Positions 53,231 to 63,791 of a DNA stretch of 64,000 nt are shown here, in pieces (within the stretch, counting starts at the first letter, position 1; each line of letters begins with the position of its first letter). The translations under genes were made by a program, and so were the position numbers. The notes beneath the pieces are model-generated. The model was not told the origin of the DNA. It worked only from the letters and a program-made list of their open reading frames with translations, and searched no databases. Where the stretch lies: assembly GCF_030815125.1 (NCBI RefSeq), contig NZ_JAUSWH010000013.1, forward strand, positions 62,001-126,000, read 5' to 3'. This DNA comes from Allorhizobium paknamense. GTDB taxonomy: Bacteria; Pseudomonadota; Alphaproteobacteria; Rhizobiales; Rhizobiaceae.

Positions 53231-53791
53231 ATGTCTGATGGTATCGACCTTGGCGCTCTGAAGCGCCGTATGGAAGGCGCTGTGACCGCATTCAAGAGCG
53301 ATATCGCGTCGCTGCGCACCGGCCGCGCCTCTGCCAATATTCTCGATCCGGTCATGGTCGAGGCCTATGGTTCGCGCGTGGCGCTCAACACGGTCGCCAA
53401 CATCACCGTGCCGGAGCCGCGCATGCTCGGCGTTTCCATCTGGGACAAGTCGATGGTGGGCGCCGTGGATCGGGCGATCCGCGAATCCAATCTCGGCCTG
53501 AACCCGATCGTCGATGGCCAGAACCTGCGCATTCCGCTGCCTGAACTCAACGAAGAGCGCCGCAAATCGCTGGTCAAGGTCGCGCACGGCTATTCCGAAA
53601 ATGCCAAGGTGGCAGTGCGCAATGTGCGCCGCGATGGCATGGATGCGCTGAAAAAGGCGGAGAAGGACGGCGATATCGGCAAGGACGACGCGCGGGCGCT
53701 GTCAGAAAAAGTGCAAAAGATGACGGATGAGACGATTTCCGACATCGATCGCTTGCTCGTGGAAAAGGAAAAGGAAATCATGCAGGTCTGA
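53231..53791 (+). CDS. frr: Ribosome recycling factor
   Basis: A 186-residue [72 protein letters not shown] and the final helix with [15 protein letters not shown] span the L-shaped fold. It splits post-termination ribosomes with EF-G. The start at 53231 has ACGGAGAAG upstream. Confidence 0.97.
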   Translation: MSDGIDLGALKRRMEGAVTAFKSDIASLRTGRASANILDPVMVEAYGSRVALNTVANITVPEPRMLGVSIWDKSMVGAVDRAIRESNLGLNPIVDGQNLRIPLPELNEERRKSLVKVAHGYSENAKVAVRNVRRDGMDALKKAEKDGDIGKDDARALSEKVQKMTDETISDIDRLLVEKEKEIMQV

Positions 53792-53923
53792 TCGTGCCTG
53801 TGTGATGCTGCTGCGCTTACTCCGGAAAGGCCTTTGAGGCTCACCGCGACACCTTTAAGTGCTGCATCGCGCAAGAATAGCCGCAAGGCAGGCGCGATGC
53901 GGTGCGACCGAACAGGATCTGTC

Positions 53924-54664
53924 ATGACGATAGCCGAGTTGAGCAATGTTCCGGAGCATGTTGCCATCATTATGGATGGCAATGGCCGTTGGGCCAATGA
54001 ACGCGGTCAGCCGCGCTCCTTCGGGCACCGCCATGGCGTGGAGGCCGTGCGCACGGTGGTGCGCGCCGCCGCCGAGATCGGCGTGAAATATCTCACCCTC
54101 TTTGCCTTCTCCTCGGAAAACTGGCGCCGCCCGGAAACCGAGATCCAGGACCTTTTCGGTCTGTTGAAATTCTTCATTCGCCGTGATCTGGCCGAGCTTC
54201 ATTCTGCCAATGTCTGCATCAAGGTCATCGGCGACCGGCATTCGCTCACCTCCGATATTCTCAATCTGCTTCTGGAAGCGGAGGAGACGACCCGGAACAA
54301 TGACGGACAAACACTGGTGATTGCCTTCAATTACGGGTCGCGTGACGAATTGGCGCGGGCTGCGCAGTCGCTCGCCCTCGAGGTGCAGGCCGGACGTCTC
54401 GATCCCTCGCAGATCACCCCGGATGCCATCGCGGCCCGGCTGGATACGGCTGGCATTCCTGACCCGGACCTCATCATTCGCACCAGCGGTGAAGAGCGGC
54501 TGTCCAATTTCCTGCTCTGGCAATCCGCCTATTCGGAACTGATGTTCGTGCCGGAATACTGGCCGGATTTCGGGCGCGAGCAATTCTTCGCTGCTATCGA
54601 GCGCTTCGGCGCCAGATCCCGCCGCTTCGGCGCACTTGCGCCGACGGCAGCAGCGGGATCGTAA
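53924..54664 (+). CDS. uppS: Undecaprenyl diphosphate synthase (isoprenyl transferase)
   Basis: A 246-residue cis-prenyltransferase. [16 protein letters not shown] carries the catalytic Asp; [24 protein letters not shown] and [19 protein letters not shown] are the other conserved regions. It makes the C55 carrier for peptidoglycan and polysaccharides. The start at 53924 gives [14 protein letters not shown]; the ribosome site (AGGATCTGTC) is modest. Confidence 0.95.
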   Translation: MTIAELSNVPEHVAIIMDGNGRWANERGQPRSFGHRHGVEAVRTVVRAAAEIGVKYLTLFAFSSENWRRPETEIQDLFGLLKFFIRRDLAELHSANVCIKVIGDRHSLTSDILNLLLEAEETTRNNDGQTLVIAFNYGSRDELARAAQSLALEVQAGRLDPSQITPDAIAARLDTAGIPDPDLIIRTSGEERLSNFLLWQSAYSELMFVPEYWPDFGREQFFAAIERFGARSRRFGALAPTAAAGS

Positions 54665-54670
54665 GCGCCG

Positions 54671-55516
54671 ATGTCGCGGGAACTTCAGCTTCGCATCCGC
54701 TCCGGGATTGTCATGATCGCGGTGGCGCTGCTCTGTACGTGGTATGGCGGCTTTGCCTTCCGGCTACTGGCCGCCATCATTGGCCTTGGCGTGTTCTGGG
54801 AATGGTCACGCATGACACGGGTGGCGGATAAAACCGTGCGCGGGCTGGCCGTGGGCTGGTTGGCGGTGACTTCGGTTGCCGCCAATGTGCTGGTCGGCGA
54901 TGCGGGCCTGAGCCTGCCGCTGTTGGGCGGCTTTCTCATCACGCTCGCGATCATGGCAGCGCTCCGGCGCTGGCCCTGGTGGTTGCCCGGCGGCGTCTTC
55001 TATGCCGGATTGTGCATCGTCGCGCTGGCGGCCATTCGCGATGACGATGCTCTGGGCTTTGTGGCCATGCTCTTCGTCTTCGTCACGGTCTGGAGCACTG
55101 ATATCCTGGCCTATTTTGTCGGCCGCACACTGAAAGGGCCAAAGCTTGCGCCGCGTATTTCCCCCGGCAAGACATGGTCTGGTGCCGTGGGCGGGGCTGT
55201 GGCCGGGATGATCGGCGGCTCTGCCGTTGTCTTTGCCTATTTTTCGCTGACGGGCTGGTGGGTCCCTGCCATCGCGCTGCTGCTCTCCATCGCCAGTCAG
55301 GCGGGTGATCTGTTCGAATCCTTCATCAAACGGCGGTTCGGCGTCAAGGATTCCAGCCACCTCATTCCCGGTCATGGTGGTGTGATGGACCGTGTGGACG
55401 GTCTGGTGACCGCAAGCTTCGCGGCATTTGCGATTGCTATGGGTCTGGCGGCGGCACAATCCGGTACCGCTGATTCCATCGGCTATCTGCTGTTCGATCT
55501 GGCAGGACGATCCTAA
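54671..55516 (+). CDS. cdsA: Phosphatidate cytidylyltransferase
   Basis: A 281-residue membrane enzyme that makes CDP-diacylglycerol. About seven TM segments and the CDS signature KRRFGVKDSSHLIPGHGGVM with the following DRVDGL (about residues 220-246) are clear. It begins 6 bp after uppS. Confidence 0.95.
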   Translation: MSRELQLRIRSGIVMIAVALLCTWYGGFAFRLLAAIIGLGVFWEWSRMTRVADKTVRGLAVGWLAVTSVAANVLVGDAGLSLPLLGGFLITLAIMAALRRWPWWLPGGVFYAGLCIVALAAIRDDDALGFVAMLFVFVTVWSTDILAYFVGRTLKGPKLAPRISPGKTWSGAVGGAVAGMIGGSAVVFAYFSLTGWWVPAIALLLSIASQAGDLFESFIKRRFGVKDSSHLIPGHGGVMDRVDGLVTASFAAFAIAMGLAAAQSGTADSIGYLLFDLAGRS

Positions 55517-55596
55517 GTCTGTTAAGGACTGTTCTTTAAAGGCCTGTCATCCTTGTGGAAAAGGCAATGGACGAGGCGGGAAGGAGCATGGGGAGC

Positions 55597-56718
55597 ATGG
55601 CAATCATCAGCTTTTTGACTGGCTATATGCTGCCGTTCATCGTCGTGCTGTCGCTCATCGTTTTCGTGCATGAGATGGGGCATTATCTGGTGGGCCGCTG
55701 GTGCGGCATCCGCGTGCTGGCCTTTTCTCTGGGATTCGGTCCCGAGCTGGTGGGCTTCAACGACCGTCATGGCACGCGCTGGAAGGTGAGCCTGATACCG
55801 CTCGGAGGCTATGTCCGATTCTTCGGCGATGCCGATTCGTCCAGCAAGACCGATTCGTCCGAACTCGATGCGCTCACTCCGGAAGAACGCGCCCAGACCC
55901 TGGGCGGTGCGGCGCTCTGGAAACGTGCGGCAACCGTTGCTGCTGGCCCCATCGCAAATTTCATTCTGGCGATTGCGATTTTTTCCATCACCCTGGGTGT
56001 GCTGGGCAAGCCCGTCTCCGATCCTGTTGTGGCCGAAGTGCGCGCCGATGGCGTGGCTGCTGCGGCTGGCGTTCAGCCAGGAGATGTTCTGCTGGCGCTG
56101 GATGGCCGGTCGGTCAAGACCTTCGATGATGTCGTGCGGTATGTCAGCCTTCGGCCCGATGTCTCCATCGCCGTGACGGTCAAGCGGGGTGATGAGCATC
56201 TGACCCTGCCGATGACGCCCCGGCGCGTGACGACGACCGACCGTTTCGGCAACAAGGTAGAAGTCGGTCAGATCGGAATCGTCACCACGCAGCAGAGCGG
56301 CAATTTTCGTGTGGAAAAACTCGGGCCTCTGGAGGCGGTGACGGAAGGCGTTCGCCAGACCGGCGCGATTGTCTCCAGCACCTTCGATTATCTTCAAGGA
56401 CTGGTGGCTGGCCGCATGAGCGCCGATCAGCTGGGTGGGCCGATCCGGGTTGCCCAGACATCGGGCCAGGTCGCGACGCTGGGTGTTGCCGCTTTGATGC
56501 AGCTTGCAGCCGTTCTGTCGGTTTCGATTGGATTGCTGAATTTGATGCCTATTCCGGTGCTTGATGGCGGCCACTTAATCCTCTATGCGCTAGAGGCAGT
56601 GAGGGGCAGGCCGATCAGCGCTGCTGCGCAGGAATGGGCCTTCAAGGTTGGACTGGCAATGATTTTATCGTTGATGGTTTTTGCCACCTGGAACGACATC
56701 AGCCACCTCATTGGCTGA
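55597..56718 (+). CDS. rseP: Site-2 zinc metalloprotease (RseP/MmpA)
   Basis: A 373-residue intramembrane protease. HEMGH near residue 24 is the zinc motif in the first TM; a PDZ domain lies around 125-200 (VAAAAGVQPGDVLLALDGRSV); NLMPIPVLDGGHLIL near 325 supplies the third zinc ligand. Homologs cleave anti-sigma factors and signal-peptide remnants. Several in-frame starts exist (GTG 55555, ATG 55567, 55588, 55597); the last places HExxH where the family has it. Confidence 0.93.
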   Translation: MAIISFLTGYMLPFIVVLSLIVFVHEMGHYLVGRWCGIRVLAFSLGFGPELVGFNDRHGTRWKVSLIPLGGYVRFFGDADSSSKTDSSELDALTPEERAQTLGGAALWKRAATVAAGPIANFILAIAIFSITLGVLGKPVSDPVVAEVRADGVAAAAGVQPGDVLLALDGRSVKTFDDVVRYVSLRPDVSIAVTVKRGDEHLTLPMTPRRVTTTDRFGNKVEVGQIGIVTTQQSGNFRVEKLGPLEAVTEGVRQTGAIVSSTFDYLQGLVAGRMSADQLGGPIRVAQTSGQVATLGVAALMQLAAVLSVSIGLLNLMPIPVLDGGHLILYALEAVRGRPISAAAQEWAFKVGLAMILSLMVFATWNDISHLIG

Positions 56719-56903
56719 GGGTCAGGGGTAATAAACGGTTAACGATGTTTCAAAATGGTAGTGGCGAATGCGCCACGTCTCGAAATGAAGTAAATGGAAA
56801 TTAACCGGCGGCCTTGCTTGTAGAGGAAAAGCGGTTAAAACCACCAACGGACCGGAGTCGGTTTTCTGGCCGAGGTACAACGGAAAAAAGGTTAGAAGTT
56901 CAC

Positions 56904-59240
56904 ATGAAGGCTGGTTCAAGATTTTTGAACGCAGTATCGGCGGTTGCGCTGTCTGCTGGTGTAGTGTCCTCGAGTGCAGGCATCCTGATCCTCGGCTCTG
57001 CCGCTGTGGCTGAGGCTGCAGTGATCCAGCGCATCGACGTGCGGGGGGCGAGCCGCGTCGGCACGGAAGCCGTGCGCTCCAACGTGACGATCCAGCCTGG
57101 CAAGACATTCTCCAATACCGATATCGATGAGTCCGTTCGTCGCCTCTACGCCACCGGCTATTTTTCCGATGTGAAGATGTCGGTTTCCGGAAGCACGCTG
57201 GTGGTGTCGGTCAGCGAAAACCAGCTGGTCAACCAGGTCGTGTTCAACGGCAACCGCAAGATCAAGGACGACAAGCTCACGACCATCGTGCAGACGCAGC
57301 CGCTTGGTCCGTACAGCAAGGAACTGATCGACTCCGATATCAAGCGGATCAAGGAAGCCTATGCTGCCATTGGTCGTAACGATGTGCAGGTTACGACCCA
57401 GGTCGCCAATGTTGCGCCGGGTCGTGTCAACCTCGCTTTCGTCATCAATGAAGGCGACCGCACCAAGATCGCATCGATCAACTTCACCGGCAACCAGGCT
57501 TATGGCGACAGCCGTCTTGCCGCCGTGATCGCGACCAAGCGTTCCAACCCGCTGTCGTTCCTGACGCGCAAGGACATTTACAACGAAGACAAGCTGCGCG
57601 CCGATGAAGAGTCGCTGCGTCAGTTCTACTACAATCACGGCTATGCCGACATGCGCGTCATCTCTTCCGATGCGGCGCTGAACGAGCAGACCAATGAATA
57701 CACCATCAACATCACCATTGATGAAGGCCAGCGCTACAAGTTCGGCAATATCGATGTCGAAAGCTCTGTTGAAGGTGTTGATGCCAATGAGCTGAAGGCT
57801 CTGGTGTCCACCCATTCCGGCGATGTCTACAGCGCCAAGGAAATCCAGAAGTCGATGGAAGCGATTTCGCAGCGTGTGTCCGCCAAGGGTTATCCCTTTG
57901 CGCGCGTCGTGCCGCGCGGCAATCGCGACATGGGCACTGGTACGATCGGCGTGACCTACATGGTCGACCAGGGCGAGCGCGCCTATGTTGAGCGGATCGA
58001 TATCCGCGGCAATACCCGCACGCGTGACTATGTTATCCGCCGCGAGTTCGACATCAGTGAAGGTGATGCCTTCAACCAGGAAATCATCACGCGGGCCAAG
58101 AAGCGCCTTGAAGCTCTGGGTTACTTCAGCTCGGTGAACATCACCACCGCGCAGGGAAGTGCGCCTGACCGCGTCGTCATCGTCGTCAATGTCGAAGATC
58201 AGTCCACGGGCTCCTTCGGGATCGGCGCCGGTTACGCTGCTGGTGGCGACGGTCTGCTGCTCGAAGCCTCAGTCGAGGAAAAGAACTTCCTCGGTCGTGG
58301 GCAGTACATCCGCGTGTCTGCCGGTGCGGGCACGGATAACAGCCAGACCTACAACATCTCGTTCACCGAGCCTTATTTCCTCGGCTATCGTCTTGCTGTG
58401 GGCTTTGACCTGTTCAAGAGCAGCACCAGCAGCAATGACTACTACGATTATAACGAGCTCGGCGGCACGCTGCGTGTCACCGCGCCGATCACTGAAAACC
58501 TGGCCACGACCTTCCGCTACACCTACAAGCAGCTGAAGTATGAAGGCACGGATGACTGGCAAACCGGCCTGTCCCAGCCCTACCAGGATCTCGTGAATGG
58601 CAGCCCCTGGGTTCAGTCTTCGGTCTCGCAGAGCTTGGTCTACAACACGCTTGATGACCGTAACCTGCCGCATGAAGGCATTTACGCGAGCTTCACGCAC
58701 GAGTTTGCCGGTCTCGGTGGCGACTCGGAATATTACAAGCTCTACGGTAAGGCGCGCATCTTCAAGTCGCTGTCGGATGAGCACGATATTATCGGCTCGC
58801 TGTCGGTGGGTGCAGGTCATGTCTTGCCCACGGGTGACAACCTGAACATCTTCGACCAGTTCCAGCTGGGCGGCAAGGAAATCCGCGGCTTCGAGAACAA
58901 TGGTATCGGCCCGCGCATGACCGGCTTCAAGGATGATGCGCTCGGCGGCACCACCTATTTCACGGTGTCTGCTGAAGCCAGTGCCCCGATGCCGTTCGTG
59001 CCGCAGGATGCCGGCTTGCGAATCGCCGTCTTCTCGGATGCCGGTACGCTCTACGGCAACAAGGTTGCCAACAGCGCCGGTGTACAGGGCGAGGATATGG
59101 CTTGGCGTGCGTCCGTGGGTGCCGGTATCGTCTGGGCTTCGCCATTCGGTCCGCTGCGCTTCGACTATGCCGAGCCGATCGTCAAGGAAGATTACGACCG
59201 CGTTCAGCAGTTCCGATTCTCCATTGCTAACCAGTTCTGA
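56904..59240 (+). CDS. bamA: Outer membrane protein assembly factor BamA
   Basis: A 778-residue Omp85 protein. Signal peptide to about AVAEA, five POTRA domains (about 35-430; [66 protein letters not shown]) and a 16-strand barrel ending in Phe (FRFSIANQF). It inserts beta-barrel proteins into the outer membrane. 185 bp after rseP. No skp/ompH gene lies between it and lpxD. Confidence 0.97.
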   Translation: MKAGSRFLNAVSAVALSAGVVSSSAGILILGSAAVAEAAVIQRIDVRGASRVGTEAVRSNVTIQPGKTFSNTDIDESVRRLYATGYFSDVKMSVSGSTLVVSVSENQLVNQVVFNGNRKIKDDKLTTIVQTQPLGPYSKELIDSDIKRIKEAYAAIGRNDVQVTTQVANVAPGRVNLAFVINEGDRTKIASINFTGNQAYGDSRLAAVIATKRSNPLSFLTRKDIYNEDKLRADEESLRQFYYNHGYADMRVISSDAALNEQTNEYTINITIDEGQRYKFGNIDVESSVEGVDANELKALVSTHSGDVYSAKEIQKSMEAISQRVSAKGYPFARVVPRGNRDMGTGTIGVTYMVDQGERAYVERIDIRGNTRTRDYVIRREFDISEGDAFNQEIITRAKKRLEALGYFSSVNITTAQGSAPDRVVIVVNVEDQSTGSFGIGAGYAAGGDGLLLEASVEEKNFLGRGQYIRVSAGAGTDNSQTYNISFTEPYFLGYRLAVGFDLFKSSTSSNDYYDYNELGGTLRVTAPITENLATTFRYTYKQLKYEGTDDWQTGLSQPYQDLVNGSPWVQSSVSQSLVYNTLDDRNLPHEGIYASFTHEFAGLGGDSEYYKLYGKARIFKSLSDEHDIIGSLSVGAGHVLPTGDNLNIFDQFQLGGKEIRGFENNGIGPRMTGFKDDALGGTTYFTVSAEASAPMPFVPQDAGLRIAVFSDAGTLYGNKVANSAGVQGEDMAWRASVGAGIVWASPFGPLRFDYAEPIVKEDYDRVQQFRFSIANQF

Positions 59241-59250
59241 TTTCTGTAGT

Positions 59251-59287
59251 CCAAGGCGCAGACAAAACGACCAGTCTGGGACCTTGG
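59251..59287 (+). promoter_or_regulatory. Hairpin just before the lpxD start
   Basis: CCAAGG (59251-59256) pairs with CCTTGG (59282-59287) and CAGAC (59259-59263) with GTCTG (59274-59278). It ends 3 bases before the lpxD ATG and covers the place of a ribosome site. It could be a weak bamA terminator or a translation control element. Confidence 0.45.
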
Positions 59288-59290
59288 TAT

Positions 59291-60352
59291 ATGGATCATG
59301 AGCATTTCTTTCCGCCCCATGCGGGAGTCAGTTTGAAAGAGCTGGCGGCCCGCCTTGGGGCGGAACTGATTGGAGACGGGGCTGAAGAGCGGATCATCCG
59401 CAGTATCGCCCCAGTCTATCGCGCCAAGCCGCATGAACTTGGCTATATTCTTTCCCGAAAGAACAAGGGTGAGCTGGACACCAGCCAGGCAGGCGCCATC
59501 CTGTGTGAAGAGGCGCTGCGTTCGCTTATCCCTTCTCACATCCCGGTATTGCTGACGAAGGCACCCCATACGGCCTTCGCGCTCGCAGGGCAGATCCTGC
59601 ATCCCGAGGCGGCTCGTCCCGGTCCCATTTCGTCTGCTGGCCAGGGGATTTCGCCGGGCGCACATGTCGACCCGACAGCCAGGCTGGAGCCTGGAGTGAC
59701 GGTCGAGGCTGGAGCGGTGATCGGCGCTCATGTGGAGATCGGGACGGGGTCCTATATCGGTCCTGCTGCCGTCATCGGTGCGGGCGTGAAGATCGGCCGC
59801 GATAGTTCCGTGGCCGCGGGAGCCTCGGTTTTTTCCGCCTATCTTGGCAATGGCGTTATCATCCATAATGGTGCGCGTATCGGGCAGGATGGCTTCGGCT
59901 ATGCACCCGGTCCGCGCGGCATGGTCAAGATCGTGCAGATTGGCCGTGTGATCATTCAGGATCATGTGGAAATCGGGGCAAATACCACAATCGATCGCGG
60001 CACCATGGATGACACGGTCATTGGCGAGGGCACCAAGATCGATAATCAGGTGCAGATCGCTCACAATGTCCGCATTGGCCGTCATTGCGGCATCGTTGCG
60101 CAGGTGGGTATCGCCGGCAGCACGGTGATCGGTGATGGCGTCATGATCGGTGGCGGCACCGGGGTGAACGGCCACGTTCACATTGGGGACGGTACGCAGA
60201 TTGCGGCATTCAGTGGTGTTATGTTCGACCTGCCGCCCGGCCAGAAATTCGGGGGAATTCCGGCGCGGCCCTTGCCCGATTTCTTGAGGGAATGTGCCGA
60301 GATCATGGGCCGTGCAGGTAATGCGTTGAAGACACGGAAGGGGAAAAAATGA
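59291..60352 (+). CDS. lpxD: UDP-3-O-acylglucosamine N-acyltransferase
   Basis: A 353-residue LpxD of lipid A synthesis. An N-terminal uridine-binding domain ([18 protein letters not shown], then [11 protein letters not shown]) is followed by a left-handed beta-helix of hexapeptides; [14 protein letters not shown] and [18 protein letters not shown] hold the active-site His. No clear Shine-Dalgarno; a hairpin sits there instead. It overlaps fabZ by 4 bp. Confidence 0.96.
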   Translation: MDHEHFFPPHAGVSLKELAARLGAELIGDGAEERIIRSIAPVYRAKPHELGYILSRKNKGELDTSQAGAILCEEALRSLIPSHIPVLLTKAPHTAFALAGQILHPEAARPGPISSAGQGISPGAHVDPTARLEPGVTVEAGAVIGAHVEIGTGSYIGPAAVIGAGVKIGRDSSVAAGASVFSAYLGNGVIIHNGARIGQDGFGYAPGPRGMVKIVQIGRVIIQDHVEIGANTTIDRGTMDDTVIGEGTKIDNQVQIAHNVRIGRHCGIVAQVGIAGSTVIGDGVMIGGGTGVNGHVHIGDGTQIAAFSGVMFDLPPGQKFGGIPARPLPDFLRECAEIMGRAGNALKTRKGKK

Positions 60353-60813
60353 CGACAGACGTGAAGGAATTGGGGTCGCTCGATATTCTCGAGATCATGA
60401 AGCTGATCCCGCATCGCTATCCGTTCCTGCTGGTGGATCGCATCATCGAGATCGACGGCGACAATTCCGCTATTGGCCTCAAGAATGTTACCATCAACGA
60501 ACCTTTCTTTGCCGGGCATTTTCCCGGTTATCCGATCATGCCGGGGGTTCTGCTGATCGAGGCCATGGCGCAGACGGCTGGCGCCATCTGTGCGCTGAAG
60601 GAAGGCACGAAGGATCATCTGGTTTATTTCATGATGATCGACAATGCGCGTTTCCGTAAGCCTGTGGTTCCGGGTGATCGCGTCGAGTTCCATGTCGTGA
60701 AGCAGAAGCAGCGCGGCAAGATCTGGATGTTCAAGTGCGTCGCCAAGGTCGATGGCGGTACGGTTGCCGAGGCTGATATCGGCGCGATGATGAGACCAAG
60801 GGACGAACAATGA
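60349..60813 (+). CDS. fabZ: (3R)-hydroxyacyl-ACP dehydratase
   Basis: A 154-residue hot-dog-fold dehydratase. [15 protein letters not shown], then [20 protein letters not shown] holds the catalytic His and Glu. It provides unsaturated acyl-ACP for fatty acids and competes with LpxA/LpxD for hydroxyacyl-ACP. ATGA overlaps at both ends give tight coupling. Confidence 0.97.
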   Translation: MTTDVKELGSLDILEIMKLIPHRYPFLLVDRIIEIDGDNSAIGLKNVTINEPFFAGHFPGYPIMPGVLLIEAMAQTAGAICALKEGTKDHLVYFMMIDNARFRKPVVPGDRVEFHVVKQKQRGKIWMFKCVAKVDGGTVAEADIGAMMRPRDEQ

Positions 60814-61625
60814 GTGCGGTTGCAGCGAGCGCTGAAATCCATCCGTTGAGTGTTGTCGAGGATGGCGCCGTGATCGGCGACAATGTCCGCATCGGCCCTT
60901 TCTGCCATGTGGGGGCCAAGGTGGTGCTGGGTGAAGGCACCGTTTTAATCTCGCATGCCGTTGTCACGGGCAAGACGGTGCTGGGGCGCAACTGCCGGAT
61001 TTTTCCGAACGCCGTTATCGGTGGCGAACCGCAGAGCATTCATCACAATGGCGAGGAAACGACCCTCACCGTCGGTGACAATTGCACCATGCGCGAAGGC
61101 GTCACGATGAATTGCGGTACTGTCGAAGGCGGTGGCAAGACCGTTGTTGGCAACAACAATCTTTTTCTCGCCAACTCGCATGTGGCGCATGATTGCCAGT
61201 TGGGCAACGGCATCATCCTGTCCAACAATGTCATGCTGGCCGGTCATGTGAAGATTGACGACCGCGCCATTCTGGGCGGCGGTTCGGCGGTGCATCAGTT
61301 TACCCGCATCGGGCGTCAGGCCTTCATCGGCGGGCTTTCTGCCTGCAGCTATGATGTCATTCCCTATGGCATGCTGAACGGCAATCCCGGTCTTCTGGGC
61401 GGTCTCAACGTGGTGGGCATGACGCGGGCCGGTATGGATCGCGCCACCATTCACCGGGTGCGCAAGCTCTTCAAGGCGCTGTTCGATGAGGAGGGCGCGA
61501 TCCGCGAGAAGGCAACTGCCGCCCGCGAGGAATTTGCAGACTGCAAGGAAGCGATGGAAATCCTCGATTTCATCGCCGCCGAGAGCGATCGCGCCCTGTC
61601 GTCGCCGTTCCGTGGCAAAGCGTGA
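60810..61625 (+). CDS. lpxA: UDP-N-acetylglucosamine acyltransferase
   Basis: A 271-residue LpxA, the first lipid A step. The hexapeptide beta-helix contains [40 protein letters not shown] carries the catalytic His; [15 protein letters not shown] marks the C-terminal helical domain. Length (about 270) fits. It overlaps fabZ and lpxI by 4 bp each. Confidence 0.97.
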   Translation: MSAVAASAEIHPLSVVEDGAVIGDNVRIGPFCHVGAKVVLGEGTVLISHAVVTGKTVLGRNCRIFPNAVIGGEPQSIHHNGEETTLTVGDNCTMREGVTMNCGTVEGGGKTVVGNNNLFLANSHVAHDCQLGNGIILSNNVMLAGHVKIDDRAILGGGSAVHQFTRIGRQAFIGGLSACSYDVIPYGMLNGNPGLLGGLNVVGMTRAGMDRATIHRVRKLFKALFDEEGAIREKATAAREEFADCKEAMEILDFIAAESDRALSSPFRGKA

Positions 61626-62494
61626 CGGCGAGGGCTGACCAGGGCAGGCTTGCTATCATTGCCGGCAGCGGCATGCTGCCGGTCTATGTGGCGGAGGCTG
61701 CCCGTGCTTCAGGCGAAAATCCGGTGATCCTGCCGCTTCTTCATGAGGCCGATCAGCGCTGGGAAGGTTTCGATACCGCACCGATGGGCGTGGGGGATGT
61801 TGCGGGCTTGGCCCGCAATGTCAAACAGTTCGGCATTGACCGCGTGGTGATGTCGGGTGGGGTGCGCAAGCGCCCGGCCTTCCGTGATATTCACGTCAAT
61901 TTTGCCTTCCTGAGAAAATTGCCGCATGCCGTGCGCACGCTGTTGTCCGGCGGCGATGATGCCGTGCTGAAAATGGTGATCGGGCTGATCGAGTCCCAGG
62001 GCTGCCGTGTGATTGGCGCGCATGAGATCGTGCCGCAATTGCTGGCCGAACGGGGTCCGCTTGGGGCTCATGCGCCGACTGAGGACGACAGGCGGGACAT
62101 TTTGAAGGCCGCGCAGGCCGCAGATGCGCTGGGCAGGCTGGATGTGGGGCAGGGCGCTGTCAGCGTTGGTGGCCGCATCGTTGCGCTGGAAGGCGTGGAG
62201 GGGACTGACCGCATGCTCACCCGCGTGGCGGATCTTCGCGCGGAAGGCCGTATCTCCGCCCGTCGCAAGGGCGTGCTGGTCAAACTCTGCAAACCGCAGC
62301 AGGATATTCGCGCCGATTTGCCCACCATCGGCCTTTCCACCGTTGAAAACGCCGCCAAGGCAGGGCTTGCCGGTATTGCCGTGCAGGCTGGCCGGGCACT
62401 GCTTTTGCAGCGGCAGGAAACCTTGCATCGTGCCGATGCGCTTGGCATTTTCATTTGTGGCATCGATCCCGAAGATGGGGAGACACCATGGTAA
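61622..62494 (+). CDS. lpxI: UDP-2,3-diacylglucosamine pyrophosphatase LpxI
   Basis: A 290-residue DUF1009/LpxI protein. [55 protein letters not shown] and [21 protein letters not shown] are the landmarks. It replaces LpxH in alphaproteobacteria, making lipid X. The GTG start at 61622 overlaps the lpxA stop (GTGA); its end overlaps lpxB by 7 bp. Confidence 0.95.
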   Translation: MTARADQGRLAIIAGSGMLPVYVAEAARASGENPVILPLLHEADQRWEGFDTAPMGVGDVAGLARNVKQFGIDRVVMSGGVRKRPAFRDIHVNFAFLRKLPHAVRTLLSGGDDAVLKMVIGLIESQGCRVIGAHEIVPQLLAERGPLGAHAPTEDDRRDILKAAQAADALGRLDVGQGAVSVGGRIVALEGVEGTDRMLTRVADLRAEGRISARRKGVLVKLCKPQQDIRADLPTIGLSTVENAAKAGLAGIAVQAGRALLLQRQETLHRADALGIFICGIDPEDGETPW

Positions 62495-63672
62495 GCGCGA
62501 AGCGACTGAAAATAGCCGTGCTGGCAGGGGAGGTTTCCGGCGATTTGCTGGGCGGGGATTTGATATCCGCTCTCAAGCGCGACTATTCCGGCCCCGTCGA
62601 TCTGGTTGGCGTCGGCGGCCCTGCCTTGCAGGCGGAGGGCTTGCGCTCGCTCTTCGATTTCTCTGAACTGTCTGTCATGGGCGTTACCCAGGTGCTTGCC
62701 CGCCTTCCCAGGTTTATCTCGCTCATCCGCAGCACGGCAAAGGCGCTGATTGTTGAGCGGCCTGACGTTCTTCTGATTATCGACAGTCCCGATTTTACCC
62801 ACAGGGTGGCGAAAAAGGTGAGGGCGGCGCTGCCGGGCGTGCCCGTGGTCAATTATGTCTGCCCCAGTGTCTGGGCCTGGAAGGAATATCGCGCCCAGGC
62901 CATGCTTTCCTATGTGGATCGCGTGCTGGCCGTGCTGCCTTTCGAGCCGGCGGTGATGGAGCGGCTTGGCGGGCCACAGACACATTTTGTCGGCCATCGG
63001 CTGGCATCGGCGCAGGCGCTTCTGACCTGCCGGGCTGCCCGCTCGCTGCGGCCCGTTCCGGCAGCGGAGGAGCCGAAGACGATCCTGCTCCTGCCGGGAT
63101 CACGCAAGGCGGAGGTCGCGTCACTCCTACCGATTTTTGGCGAGGCGGCGCAGGTTTTCGTGGAGCGCAACGGGCCGACGCGGTTTTTGCTGCCCACCGT
63201 GCCGCGCCGGGAGGCTGAGGTGCGTGAGGGTGTTGCAGGCTGGGCCGTCAAGCCCGAGATCATTATGGGCGAGGAGGAGAAATGGCGGGCCTTTGCCGAC
63301 GCCGATGCCGCCATGGCTGCTTCCGGCACGGTGGTGCTGGAACTGGCGCTGGCCGGTGTTCCCGCCGTTTCGACCTATAAGACGGATTGGCTGATCAAGC
63401 TCCTGCACAAGCGCATCAAGATCTGGACGGGCGTTTTGCCCAATATCATTATCGATTATCCGGTCGTGCCGGAATATCTGAACGAACAGCTGCGCGCAGG
63501 CGCCGTTCTCAGATGGATGGAGCGGCTTTCGACCGAGACGCCGGAGCGCCGCGCCATGATGGCCGGCTATGACCGGCTCTGGCAGATGATGCAGACAGAA
63601 ACCCCCGCCGGTGAAGCGGGGGCGTCGGTTCTGCTTGATCTCCTGCGGGAGCGCGGAATTCTGGTGGGCTGA
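62488..63672 (+). CDS. lpxB: Lipid A disaccharide synthase
   Basis: A 394-residue GT19 enzyme joining lipid X and UDP-diacylglucosamine. KIAVLAGEVSGDLLGGDLI at the N-terminus, INYVCPSVWAWKEYRA-type block (VNYVCPSVWAWKEYR) near 130, LLLPGSRKAEV near 195 and MAASGTVVLELALAGVP near 275 are diagnostic. The ATG at 62488 lies inside the end of lpxI; GGGGAG is upstream. Confidence 0.96.
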   Translation: MVSAKRLKIAVLAGEVSGDLLGGDLISALKRDYSGPVDLVGVGGPALQAEGLRSLFDFSELSVMGVTQVLARLPRFISLIRSTAKALIVERPDVLLIIDSPDFTHRVAKKVRAALPGVPVVNYVCPSVWAWKEYRAQAMLSYVDRVLAVLPFEPAVMERLGGPQTHFVGHRLASAQALLTCRAARSLRPVPAAEEPKTILLLPGSRKAEVASLLPIFGEAAQVFVERNGPTRFLLPTVPRREAEVREGVAGWAVKPEIIMGEEEKWRAFADADAAMAASGTVVLELALAGVPAVSTYKTDWLIKLLHKRIKIWTGVLPNIIIDYPVVPEYLNEQLRAGAVLRWMERLSTETPERRAMMAGYDRLWQMMQTETPAGEAGASVLLDLLRERGILVG

Positions 63673-63675
63673 TTT

Positions 63676-63760
63676 AAAGCATGTCGCGCAAAAGTGTGCA
63701 GCGGTTTTGCGATAACGACATGCGTTAAACCAAGAACGTAAAGCACGTTGCATGAGGCTG
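63676..63760. repeat. Diverged RIME-like element after lpxB
   Basis: AAAGCATGTCGCGCAAAAGTGTG, then GCAGCGGTTTTGCGATAACGAC and CATGCGTTAAACC form an interrupted palindrome with the same plan as the RIME core (GCAT...AAAAGTG...CGGTTTT...ATGCGT). It starts 3 bases after the lpxB stop. Confidence 0.6.
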
Positions 63761-63791
63761 ATAAGCCGAAACGGGCTTTACGGGATTGACC

